Assembly: GCF_003597675.1 (NCBI RefSeq)
Contig: NZ_CP030827.1
Span: 2,976,001 to 3,040,000, forward strand
Reading direction: 5' to 3'
Length of the DNA stretch: 64,000 nucleotides
DNA from: Neorhizobium sp. NCHU2750
Lineage (GTDB): Bacteria > Pseudomonadota > Alphaproteobacteria > Rhizobiales > Rhizobiaceae
The notes beneath the pieces were generated by a model that saw nothing but the letters and a program-made list of their open reading frames with translations, searched no databases and was not told the DNA's origin. Positions 34,325 to 42,640 of this stretch are shown here, piece after piece. Positions within the stretch are counted from its first letter, which is position 1. Every line of letters starts with the position of its first letter. Both the position numbers and the translations under genes were made by a program.

Positions 34325-35860
34325 TCATGCCGCCTCCCCGGCCCCACGACCCGCATTCACCCCTGTCGCAAGCTGCACGATCTCGTTTTCCGTCATGGTC
34401 TCTCCCTGAACCTCGCCGACGATCCGGCCGGCGCGCATCACCAGGATGCGGTCGCAGATACCGATCAGCTCCGGCATTTCCGACGACACGACGATGATCG
34501 ACCGTCCCTCTTCGGCAAGCGCCGCGATGAATTTGTAGATCTGCTCCTTGTTGCCGATATCGATGCCGCGCGTCGGCTCGTCGATGATCACGACCTGCGG
34601 GTCGAGCATCATCATCTTGGCCAGAAGCAGCTTCTGCTGGTTGCCGCCGGAAAGCTGGCCGGCCAGAATGTTCTTGGTACCGGTGCGGATATCGAAATCG
34701 CGGATCGCCCTGTCGAGCGCCTCGCCCTCGCGCCTGCGATCGATCTGCAGTCCCCGGACAAACCTGCCGAGCGAGGCAAGCGTCAGGTTGACGCGAAGAT
34801 CCTTGGTCAGCAGCAACCCCTTGCCCTTGCGATCCTCCGGCAGATAGGCGACGCCGGCCTTGAGGCTGGAATGCACGTCGGTAAAGGCCACCGGATGTCC
34901 GTTGAGCATCACCCTTCCCTTGCCCGGCCTGAGGCCGACCAGTCCCTCCATCAGCTCGGACCGCCCGGCACCAATCAGTCCGGCAAACCCGAGGATCTCG
35001 CCCTTTCGCAAGATGAAAGCCGCGTCGCGCGCATGGCCCGGCACATCGAATGCCTGAACCTCAAGCACCGGCTGCCGGGCCTCGGCCGCCTGCCGGTCGG
35101 GATAGAGCTTTGCCACATCGCGGCCCACCATCAGCCGCGCCATGTCCGCTGGCTGCAGCGCCGATGCGTCATGCGAGGCGACCAGCCGCCCATCGCGCAG
35201 GACGGTGACGCGGTCGGCAATCTCCTTCACTTCCGGAAGGCGGTGGGAGATATAGAGAACGCCGACACCCTTCGCCCTGATATCTCTGATGACCTTCAGA
35301 AGCGCATCCGTCTCGTGCGGCGTCAGCGATGCCGTCGGCTCGTCGAAGATGACGATGCGATGCGGCACCAGCAGCACGCGGGCGATCTGCACCAGCTGGC
35401 GTTGGGCAATGGAAAGCTTCGAGACGATCGTATCGGGATCGATATTGCCGCCGAGATCGGCGATCGCCTGCCTGGCGCCCTCCCGCATCGCCCGGTCGTC
35501 GACCACCATGCCTTTGCCGAGTTCGCGGCCGAGATAGATGTTCTGCGCCACCGTCAGGTCGGGTGCCAGCAAGATCTCCTGATGCACGAGAACGATGCCG
35601 TGGTTCTCCGCATCCACCGGCCCGGCAAAGCTCACCGACCTGCCGTCCATCACCATCTCGCCGCGGGTCGGCTGGTGGTTGCCGGCCAGGATCTTCATCA
35701 GCGTCGACTTGCCGGCACCATTCTCGCCGATGATCGCATGGACCTCGCCCGCCCTCACGGTCAGGCTGATATCCTTCAGCACCTCGACGATGCCGAATGT
35801 CTTGGAAAGGCCGCGCGCATCGATGAGAGGCACGGCCGACGGGGTGGACGCCTCGGTCAT
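34325..35860 (-). CDS. Sugar ABC transporter ATPase, duplicated domain (RbsA/XylG type)
   Basis: This 511-residue protein has two ATPase domains. The first has Walker A GENGAGKST and signature LSIAQRQLVQ, the second has signature LSGGNQQKLLLAK and Walker B VVIIDEPTRGID with a changed Walker A region (GLIGAGRSEL), as normal for RbsA-like proteins. ATG 35860 has AGAGGC upstream; the longer reading to 35935 is unlike the family. It is the first gene of the ABC unit, about 125 bp downstream of a TGAGGTACGTA operator. Confidence 0.92.
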   Translation of the reverse strand: MTEASTPSAVPLIDARGLSKTFGIVEVLKDISLTVRAGEVHAIIGENGAGKSTLMKILAGNHQPTRGEMVMDGRSVSFAGPVDAENHGIVLVHQEILLAPDLTVAQNIYLGRELGKGMVVDDRAMREGARQAIADLGGNIDPDTIVSKLSIAQRQLVQIARVLLVPHRIVIFDEPTASLTPHETDALLKVIRDIRAKGVGVLYISHRLPEVKEIADRVTVLRDGRLVASHDASALQPADMARLMVGRDVAKLYPDRQAAEARQPVLEVQAFDVPGHARDAAFILRKGEILGFAGLIGAGRSELMEGLVGLRPGKGRVMLNGHPVAFTDVHSSLKAGVAYLPEDRKGKGLLLTKDLRVNLTLASLGRFVRGLQIDRRREGEALDRAIRDFDIRTGTKNILAGQLSGGNQQKLLLAKMMMLDPQVVIIDEPTRGIDIGNKEQIYKFIAALAEEGRSIIVVSSEMPELIGICDRILVMRAGRIVGEVQGETMTENEIVQLATGVNAGRGAGEAA

Positions 35861-35983
35861 GAAGCGCCTCTGATGCCAAACAGCGTCGTAAAGCAGTCGC
35901 CACGCGACACGCCCCCAACGCCTGCCTCCTCGCAAGCGATGTGGTGCATGAACTCCTCCTGAAATTCAGGCTATCGGAGTTTC

Positions 35984-35999
35984 TGAGGTACGTAAAGCA
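35984..35999 (-). promoter_or_regulatory. LacI-family operator upstream of the ABC operon
   Basis: TGAGGTACGTAAAGCA matches the perfect palindrome before xylA in the first 11 bases, with a weaker second half. A third copy precedes the LacI gene. The centre (TACGTA) with central CG is typical of LacI-family sites. Confidence 0.72.
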
Positions 36000-36038
36000 G
36001 CTTCACAGCTCAAACTTGCGTCATTGACCCCGGCTCGC

Positions 36039-36377
36039 TCACCGCCTGCGCACGATGCCGACCTTGGCCATCACATCCCGGGGGATTTCGTAGCGCCGCA
36101 CCAGATCGCGATTGTCCCGCAATCCGACCAGTTCCCGCTGGATGAACAGCGACCAGACCGCATCCGCCGCGTCGAAAACGAGATCCAGCCGGCCGGCCTC
36201 ATCCGTCTTTTGCGGATCCTCATCCCATTGGCGAAGTCTTGCCAGCGACGCCTCGAGCTTCTTGCCATGCCGCCCGAGTGCGGCGGCGCGTTCGGCGGCA
36301 AGCTCGTATTCGAGAATGTTGAAGCCATTCTCCGGCATGCGGGCTTGACAGAAGGATTGCGGCGGACGCACGGACAT
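36039..36377 (-). CDS. DUF6665-type small protein of unknown function
   Basis: This 112-residue protein is soluble with a helical core, FNILEYELAAERAAALGRHG, then a charged loop and the tail YEIPRDVMAKVGIVRRR. I recall similar rhizobial proteins of unknown function assigned to DUF6665, but cannot confirm. The ATG at 36377 has CGGAGAT upstream; longer readings to 36533 overlap a LysR gene and are unlikely. Its own 3' end lies near the operator of the next unit. Role unknown. Confidence 0.6.
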   Translation of the reverse strand: MSVRPPQSFCQARMPENGFNILEYELAAERAAALGRHGKKLEASLARLRQWDEDPQKTDEAGRLDLVFDAADAVWSLFIQRELVGLRDNRDLVRRYEIPRDVMAKVGIVRRR

Positions 36378-36436
36378 GGCGATCTCCGGGTTGAGACGCA
36401 ATGCTATCCGAAAAACCCTGTTCGGCAAAACCGGCT

Positions 36437-37333
36437 TTATGCCGCTTTGATGAAATCGATGAAGGCCCTGAGCGGCGCCGGCACCAGCCGCCGTCCTGGG
36501 TAGTAAAGATAAGGTCCCGAAAATTCCGGCCACCAGTCTTCAAGCACCGGTTCCAGCGCACCGCTGTCGAGATAGGGGCGCAGCCAGTCCTCGAACAGGA
36601 AGGCGATACCGCTGCCGGCAATCGCACAATCGACCATGATGTCGACACCGCCACCGGTCTGCACGACGAGCGCCGTCGGCGGATCGATCAGAATGGTCTC
36701 GCCTCCCCGTTCGAACTCCCAGTCCGGCATCGCACCACTGGCAAACCGGTTACGAACGCAGGTATGCTGCATCAGGTCACGCGGATGCTCTGGCCGGCCA
36801 CGCCGGTCGAGATAATCCTTGGAGGCGACGGCTGCAAAGCGCTGGGTACGCGGCCCGATCGGTACCGCGATCATGTCCTGCGCCAGCCGCTCGTCATAGC
36901 GGATGCCGGCATCGCAGCCCGCGGCGATCATGTCGACGAAACTGTCCTCGATCATCAGTTCCAGCCGGATCTCCGGATAGGCGGCGAGAAATCCCGGCAC
37001 GATCGATGGCAGCACCAGCCGCGCGGCACTAACCGGCACGTTGAGCTTCAGCACACCCGCCGGCCGCTCGCGAAACCCGTTGACCACATCGAGCGCCGCC
37101 TCCATCTCGGCCAGTGCCGGTGCCAGCCGGTCGATAAGCCCCTGCCCGGCCTCCGTCGCCGCCACGCTGCGGGTCGTGCGGTTGAGGAGCCTGACCCCCA
37201 GCTGCGTTTCCAGCCGCCGCACCGCGTCGCTGAGACCCGATGCACTGCCGCCGCTGACCCGCGCCCCCTCGCGAAAGCCGCCGGCTCGCGCTACGGTGAG
37301 GAAAGCCTGAAGGTCGCTGATTTCCACTGCCAC
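36437..37333 (-). CDS. LysR-family transcriptional regulator
   Basis: This 298-residue LysR-type regulator has an N-terminal helix-turn-helix (FLTVARAGGFREGARVSGGS then ASGLSDAVRRLETQLGVRLL) and the usual effector domain. It is divergent from the aldo/keto reductase gene, whose start is 136 bp away, and probably controls it. Inducer unknown. Confidence 0.9.
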   Translation of the reverse strand: MAVEISDLQAFLTVARAGGFREGARVSGGSASGLSDAVRRLETQLGVRLLNRTTRSVAATEAGQGLIDRLAPALAEMEAALDVVNGFRERPAGVLKLNVPVSAARLVLPSIVPGFLAAYPEIRLELMIEDSFVDMIAAGCDAGIRYDERLAQDMIAVPIGPRTQRFAAVASKDYLDRRGRPEHPRDLMQHTCVRNRFASGAMPDWEFERGGETILIDPPTALVVQTGGGVDIMVDCAIAGSGIAFLFEDWLRPYLDSGALEPVLEDWWPEFSGPYLYYPGRRLVPAPLRAFIDFIKAA

Positions 37334-37468
37334 GAAGAACTCCGTCGATTGTCCGTTTCAGCGTACAGACTATCCGGATTGTATGGACTTATAAAGGTAA
37401 CGGCCGCCCGCTATTTTCCATTCCGGAATTGATCAGAAAAACTGGCGACCATGAAAGGGAGTATCCTC

Positions 37469-38362
37469 ATGTCCGACACCAGCAAAATCGACCTCAACAA
37501 ATCCGGCACGTTCAAGATGGGCAGCCATACCGTGAAGCGCATCGGCTACGGCGCCATGCAGCTTGCTGGCCCGGGCGTCTTCGGCCCGCCGAAGGATCGC
37601 GCTGCCGCCGTCGCCGTCCTGCGTGCCGCCATCGAAGCCGGCGTCGACCATATCGACACCAGCGATTTCTACGGCCCGCACGTGACCAACGAGATCATCC
37701 GCGAGGCACTGCATCCCTATCCGGGCGATCTCACCATCGTCACCAAGGTCTCGGCAAAGCGCGGCCCGAATGCAGAATGGATCCCGGCCATGTCGAAGGA
37801 GGAACTGACCGCGGCCGTCCACGACAACCTGCGCAATCTCGGCCTCGACGTCATCGATATCGTCAACTTCCGCTCGATGCTGGATGTCCATGGGCCGGCG
37901 GAAGGACCGATCGAGGAACAGGTGACGGTACTGGCCGACCTTCAGCGCCAGGGCCTCATCCGCCATATCGGCCTCTCCAACGTCACGCCGACCCAGATTG
38001 CCGAGGCCCGCAAGATCACCGAGATCGTCTGCGTCCAGAACCAGTACAATCTTGCCCATCGCGGCGATGACGCCTTCATCGACCAACTGGCAAAGGAAGG
38101 CACCGCATACGTGCCCTTCTTCCCGCTCGGCGGTTTCTCGCCGCTGCAGTCCTCCGCACTTTCGGATGTCGCAGCCCGCCTCGACGCCACGCCGATGCAG
38201 GTGGCGCTTGCCTGGCTCCTGCAGCGTTCGCCGAACATCCTGCTCATCCCCGGCACGTCTTCCGTGACGCACCTCAAGGAAAACCTGGCGGCCGGCGAAC
38301 TGAAACTGCCCGCCGATGCGCTGGCCGAACTGGATGGCATCGCAGGCAGCAAGGCCGCGTAA
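37469..38362 (+). CDS. Aldo/keto reductase
   Basis: This 297-residue protein is a single-domain NADPH-dependent reductase with a TIM barrel. The catalytic Asp and Tyr are in HIDTSDFYGP, the Lys in VTKVSAKRG, and the cofactor-loop text LIPGTSSVTHLKENL near the end is diagnostic. The ATG at 37469 has AAGGGAG upstream. A divergent LysR gene is the likely regulator. Substrate unknown. A shared strong hairpin separates it from xylA, which converges. Confidence 0.93.
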   Translation: MSDTSKIDLNKSGTFKMGSHTVKRIGYGAMQLAGPGVFGPPKDRAAAVAVLRAAIEAGVDHIDTSDFYGPHVTNEIIREALHPYPGDLTIVTKVSAKRGPNAEWIPAMSKEELTAAVHDNLRNLGLDVIDIVNFRSMLDVHGPAEGPIEEQVTVLADLQRQGLIRHIGLSNVTPTQIAEARKITEIVCVQNQYNLAHRGDDAFIDQLAKEGTAYVPFFPLGGFSPLQSSALSDVAARLDATPMQVALAWLLQRSPNILLIPGTSSVTHLKENLAAGELKLPADALAELDGIAGSKAA

Positions 38363-38421
38363 AAAGGCCTTTGGCCTCTCGCTCATTCCCGTGCCTGTTG
38401 CGAGAATGAGGGCAAATTAAA

Positions 38422-38453
38422 ACCGTCCCGGGGTGTGGTTCCCCCGGGACGGT
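38422..38453 (-). terminator. Bidirectional terminator between aldo/keto reductase and xylA
   Basis: ACCGTCCCGGGG at 38422-38433 pairs with CCCCGGGACGGT at 38442-38453 around an 8-nt loop. On the minus strand the stem is followed by TTTTAATTT, ideal for xylA; the plus strand side lacks a U-run. Confidence 0.8.
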
Positions 38454-38464
38454 TCCATCGTCAA

Positions 38465-39775
38465 TCATACATACCGGTTGACGACGTTTTCCAGATATTC
38501 CTGGCGACCGGATTTCGGCTCGGGATTGATGTTCTCCCGCTCCACCTTGGCAGCGATCTCCTCGAGCTTCAGCTCGCCGCGCAGCATCTTCTGCGCCTCC
38601 GGGCTGTCCCACTTGGCGTAACGGTCGGCGAGCGGCTTGGACAGCGCGCCGTCTTCCACCATCTTCGCCGCAGCCTTGAGGCCACGGGCGCAGCAATCCA
38701 TGCCGCCGATATGACCGATCAGAAGGTCGGCCGGATCGATCGACTGACGGCGCAGCTTGCTGTCGAAATTGGTGCCGCCGGTCTTGAACCCGCCGGCCAG
38801 CAGGACCTGGTAATAGGCCAGCGCCATTTCCGGCACGTTGTTGGGGAACTGGTCCGTATCCCAGCCCGACTGGTAGTCGTTGCGGTTCATGTCGATCGAG
38901 CCGAAAATGCCATGCGCATTGGCCAGTGCCAGTTCATGCTCGAACGTGTGGCCGGCAAGGATCGCATGGCCCTGCTCGATATTCATCTTCACCTCGTTTT
39001 CAAGGCCATACTTTTTCAGGAAGCCATAGACGGTTGCGACGTCGTAATCATACTGGTGCTTGGTCGGCTCCTGCGGCTTCGGCTCGACCAGGATCGTGCC
39101 CTTGAAGCCGATCTTGTACTTGTATTCGACGACGAGATGCAGCATCCGTGCCATCTGCTCGAATTCGCGCGAAAGATCGGTATTGAGCAGCGTCTCATAG
39201 CCCTCGCGGCCGCCCCACAGCACGTAATTGTCGCCGCCGAGCTTCATCGTGGCATCCATGCAGGTCTTGATCGTCGCTGCCGAATAGGCAAACACGTCCG
39301 GATCCGGATTGGTCGAGGCTCCCGACATGAAGCGGCGGTTGGAAAACAGGTTCGCCGTGCCCCAGAGCAGCTTGACGCCCGTCTCTTCCTGCTTCTTGGC
39401 AAAATAGTCGACGATCTCTTCGAGGTTCTTCGTGCTCTCCGCAAATGTCTTGCCTTCCGGGCGCACGTCGGCATCGTGGAAGCAGTAGAACGGCGCGCCG
39501 AGCAGCGAGAACATCTCGAAGGCGACATCCGCCTTCAGCTTGGCCTTGTCCATCTCGCCGTCATACCAGGGCCGGTCGAAGGTGCGGCCGCCGAAGGGAT
39601 CGCTGCCCTCCCAGGCGAAGGAATGCCAATAGGCGATGGCAAACCGCAGATGGTCTTCCATCCTTTTGCCCGCAACGATCTCATCCGGGTTGTAGAACCG
39701 GTAGGCCAGCGGATTGGTGCTGTCCGGCCCCTCGTATTTGATCTTGGAAATATCGCCGAAAAAGCCAGTGCTCAT
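38465..39775 (-). CDS. xylA: Xylose isomerase
   Basis: This 436-residue enzyme interconverts D-xylose and D-xylulose. Both family signatures are intact: [13 protein letters not shown] with the catalytic His/Asp and the long [16 protein letters not shown]; metal ligands follow in [16 protein letters not shown] and [12 protein letters not shown]. Length fits class II enzymes. ATG 39775 with GGAGGAG upstream. A perfect 16-bp palindromic operator lies about 50 bp upstream. xylB is the gene before it on the strand (166 bp), with its own start region. Confidence 0.96.
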   Translation of the reverse strand: MSTGFFGDISKIKYEGPDSTNPLAYRFYNPDEIVAGKRMEDHLRFAIAYWHSFAWEGSDPFGGRTFDRPWYDGEMDKAKLKADVAFEMFSLLGAPFYCFHDADVRPEGKTFAESTKNLEEIVDYFAKKQEETGVKLLWGTANLFSNRRFMSGASTNPDPDVFAYSAATIKTCMDATMKLGGDNYVLWGGREGYETLLNTDLSREFEQMARMLHLVVEYKYKIGFKGTILVEPKPQEPTKHQYDYDVATVYGFLKKYGLENEVKMNIEQGHAILAGHTFEHELALANAHGIFGSIDMNRNDYQSGWDTDQFPNNVPEMALAYYQVLLAGGFKTGGTNFDSKLRRQSIDPADLLIGHIGGMDCCARGLKAAAKMVEDGALSKPLADRYAKWDSPEAQKMLRGELKLEEIAAKVERENINPEPKSGRQEYLENVVNRYV

Positions 39776-39822
39776 CTTCATCTCCTCCGTGGAAACATTC
39801 GTTTTGGTCAATGGATCAAATA

Positions 39823-39838
39823 TGAGGTACGTACCTCA
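39823..39838 (-). promoter_or_regulatory. Perfect palindromic operator before xylA
   Basis: TGAGGTACGTACCTCA is a perfect palindrome, and symmetry continues ATA/TAT outside it to 39820-39841. It lies just upstream of xylA and appears in degenerate form before the ABC operon (35984) and the LacI gene (42531). It is most likely the site of the LacI-family protein encoded at 41472. Confidence 0.82.
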
Positions 39839-39941
39839 TATCAAGTGGAAAAATTGCCGCGATCCGCTGTCGCATGGTTGATCGTCACGACAGTCGGACC
39901 AGCGGTTCAGGAGGGGCACATTCTCCCCCCCCCTCAAGGCA

Positions 39942-41396
39942 TCAGCCCGCGATGGAGCGGATTGCGGGATAGGCAGCGCGGTAACGACGATAGGCCACCT
40001 CATAGGCTTCCGTCAGGCCGGTCACCGGATCGATGGTCTTTTCTGTCTTCGGCGCCGAGCAGACGGAAACCGGATCGGCACCCGTTGCCGCGATCAGGCC
40101 GAGACGGGCGGCACCGAAGGCCGCCCCGAAATCGCCATCCGCCGGAATATCGACCGGCACGCCAAGCGCCGTCGCGATCGAAGACAGCCAGTAACGCGAA
40201 CGCGAACCGCCGCCGATCGCCGTCACGCGGCCGATCGACGTGCCGGCGGATTTCAGTGCCTCGAACGAATCCCTGATCGCGAAGGTCACGCCCTCAAGCA
40301 CCGCCTGGGTCAGCACCACGCGGCTCGATTCATGCTCCAGCCCGATGAATGCGCCGCGGATGACGGCATCGTTATGCGGCGTACGTTCGCCGGAGAGATA
40401 GGGAAGGAAGGTGACGCCTGTCGGTGCCTTCAGTGTCTCGCCAAGTTCGCCGGACAGTTCTGCGGCAGGCTTGCCCATAACCTTTGCATGCCAGTTGATC
40501 GCATCCGCCGCAGACAGGATGACGCCCATCTGGTGCCATGTGTTCGGCAGCGCGTGGCAGAAGGCATGCACGGCGCTTTCCGGCTTCGGCAGATAGGAAC
40601 CGTTGGCGGCAAACAGCACGCCGGACGTGCCGAGCGACACGAAGGCCTGGCCTTCCTTGACCGTGCCCATGCCGCAGGCGGAAGCTGCATTATCCCCCGC
40701 CCCACCGGCGACAACGACATCCCCGGAAATACCCCATTTGGCCGCCAGTTCACCGCGCAGCCTGCCGGCCTCGTCCGTGCCCTCGACCAGTGACGGCATC
40801 TGCTCTTCGGAAAGATCGGTCGCGGCGAGAAGCTCTGCCGACCATGCGCGCGCACCGGTATCGAACCACGAGGTCCCGGCCGAATCCGACATTTCCGAAA
40901 TATGCTCTCCGGTCAACCAGAGCCTGAGATAGTCCTTCGGCAGGAGAACCTTGGCAACCTTGGCAAAGATCTCCGGTTCGTTCTTCTTCACCCAGGCAAG
41001 TTTCGGCGCGGTAAAGCCCGGAAAGACGATATTGCCGGTGATCTTGCGGAACCGTGGATCGGCGTCGAGTGCCGCGGCCTCATGGAAGGAACGCGTATCG
41101 TTCCACAGGATGCAGGGGCGCAACACCTTGTCATCGGCATCGAGCAGCGTCGCACCATGCATCTGACCGGACAGGCCGATACCCTTGACCGCCGAGAGTT
41201 CCGCCGGATGCGCCGCCTTCAGCCCCGCGATCGCCTCTTCGCAAGCGCGGATCCAATGCGCCGGGTCCTGTTCCGACCAGCCCGAATGCGGACGCGACAC
41301 GTCGAGCGCTCCGCTGGCGGAACCGATGATCGCCTGATCACCGTCGATCAGCATCGCCTTGACGCCGGAAGTGCCGAGATCGAGACCGAGATACAT
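39942..41396 (-). CDS. xylB: Xylulokinase
   Basis: This 484-residue FGGY-family kinase phosphorylates D-xylulose to xylulose 5-phosphate, feeding the pentose phosphate pathway and the transaldolase encoded later in the window. Marks are LGLDLGTSGVKAMLIDGD (ATP phosphate loop 1), QMHGATLLD, and GGAGDNAASACGMG, and the late AIGGGSRSRYWLSSIAT for adenosine. Starts 76 bp after the LacI gene on the same strand, and xylA follows with its own operator. Confidence 0.95.
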   Translation of the reverse strand: MYLGLDLGTSGVKAMLIDGDQAIIGSASGALDVSRPHSGWSEQDPAHWIRACEEAIAGLKAAHPAELSAVKGIGLSGQMHGATLLDADDKVLRPCILWNDTRSFHEAAALDADPRFRKITGNIVFPGFTAPKLAWVKKNEPEIFAKVAKVLLPKDYLRLWLTGEHISEMSDSAGTSWFDTGARAWSAELLAATDLSEEQMPSLVEGTDEAGRLRGELAAKWGISGDVVVAGGAGDNAASACGMGTVKEGQAFVSLGTSGVLFAANGSYLPKPESAVHAFCHALPNTWHQMGVILSAADAINWHAKVMGKPAAELSGELGETLKAPTGVTFLPYLSGERTPHNDAVIRGAFIGLEHESSRVVLTQAVLEGVTFAIRDSFEALKSAGTSIGRVTAIGGGSRSRYWLSSIATALGVPVDIPADGDFGAAFGAARLGLIAATGADPVSVCSAPKTEKTIDPVTGLTEAYEVAYRRYRAAYPAIRSIAG

Positions 41397-41471
41397 GTTG
41401 CCTTCTCCTAGATCACGCCGTCTTTATGCGGCCGGTTGGTGTGTCGGGACATTCAGCATGGGGCAAAGCCC

Positions 41472-42497
41472 TCAGGGCATGTTGTCCTTCAGGAATATGT
41501 CGATACGGATGCGCTCCTGCGCGGCGATCACCGGCAGCCCCTCCACCTTGCCCTTCAGCACCCGGATGGCGCTGCGCACCTCGTGGCCGGCATCCTGGTT
41601 GAGAACGGCATCGATGAGGCCGTTGGCAAGCGCTGATGTCGTTGTCCTGTTGAGTTCATGCGCAACGACCATCGGACGGGCGTCCGCAGCCATTTCAGCC
41701 AGTGCGTGCACGATGCCGCGATTGCCGGCACCCAGACTGTAAAGGCCAATGATGTCCGAGCGGCTGGCAAGCAGCGCCGCCAGAAGTTCGGCGGCCAACG
41801 CCGGGTCGTCGCGTGCCTCCATCACCGGGAGAACACCGAAACGCGGAAAATCCTTGCTCATCACGGCGGAAAACCCTTCCAGCCGCTCGCGATGGTCACG
41901 CACCAGCATGGAACCGGCAACGACCGCGATCGTGCCGTCGCGCCCGCCGAGGAAGCGTCCGAGTAGGTTGGCGGCCGTCCGGCCGGCAGCATTGTTGTCT
42001 ATCCCGGCAAAATGATCGCGGGCCGATCCGGGAAGATCCGAGACCAAAGTGACGACCGCAATCCCGGCCTCCTTCAGCCGCGCCACGGCCGCATGCACCT
42101 CCTCGCCCTCGACGGCAACGAAGGCAATGCCATCCGGCATGTCGGCAGCCAGCTGATTGAGCGCCAGGGCCAGCGCCCGCGCATCGAAGGGCGGCACATC
42201 GACGATGCGGATTCGCGTGCGTTCCGGGCCGGAGCGCGAAATCGCCTGGCCGACCTCGTCATGCAGGCTGATCATGAAGGAATTGTCGTTGCTCGGCAGT
42301 ACGAAGGCGAAGGAATAGGTGCGCCCCTTGGCAAGGTTTGCAGCCGCCACGTCCCGCACATAGCCGAGGCTCGATATCGCCTGCTCCACCCGCTCGCGCG
42401 TGACATGCCGCACGCCCGGCCGCCCGTTGAGAACGCGATCGACGGTCGCAAGGCTGACGCCTGCGCTGCGCGCGATATCATGGACCGTGGGCTTCAT
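41472..42497 (-). CDS. LacI-family transcriptional regulator of the pentose genes
   Basis: This 341-residue repressor has a LacI-type helix-turn-helix, VHDIARSAGVSLATVDRVLN, the hinge helix region ANLAKGR, and a sugar-binding domain of the periplasmic-binding-protein fold (type I). A TGAGGTACGTAAATCA site lies 34 bp upstream of the start, implying autoregulation, and related sites precede xylA and the ABC operon. The name XylR is avoided because the classical XylR is AraC-type. Ligand presumed to be xylose or a related pentose. Confidence 0.93.
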   Translation of the reverse strand: MKPTVHDIARSAGVSLATVDRVLNGRPGVRHVTRERVEQAISSLGYVRDVAAANLAKGRTYSFAFVLPSNDNSFMISLHDEVGQAISRSGPERTRIRIVDVPPFDARALALALNQLAADMPDGIAFVAVEGEEVHAAVARLKEAGIAVVTLVSDLPGSARDHFAGIDNNAAGRTAANLLGRFLGGRDGTIAVVAGSMLVRDHRERLEGFSAVMSKDFPRFGVLPVMEARDDPALAAELLAALLASRSDIIGLYSLGAGNRGIVHALAEMAADARPMVVAHELNRTTTSALANGLIDAVLNQDAGHEVRSAIRVLKGKVEGLPVIAAQERIRIDIFLKDNMP

Positions 42498-42530
42498 GCG
42501 TTCCTCCCCATGACGTCCTAGCCCACATCA

Positions 42531-42546
42531 TGAGGTACGTAAATCA
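42531..42546 (-). promoter_or_regulatory. Operator before the LacI regulator gene
   Basis: TGAGGTACGTAAATCA, third occurrence of the TGAGGTACGTA element, 34 bp from the gene's start codon. Together with the xylA and ABC sites it defines a probable regulon. Confidence 0.72.
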
Positions 42547-42640
42547 GAAATTCCGGGCAGCATCGTTCGAATGTGGAAAAGGGCCACCGCGCACAGGCGA
42601 TGACCCTTTTCGGCGATGGTTCCTTCAATGACGCCGGCGA

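Noticed and set aside
32178..34497. Long plus-strand frames opposite the ABC operon (about 290 and 480 codons)
   Set aside because: They are antisense to genes with complete family motifs, and the translated text is His/Arg/Asp/Gly-rich as expected from reverse reading of GC-rich codons.
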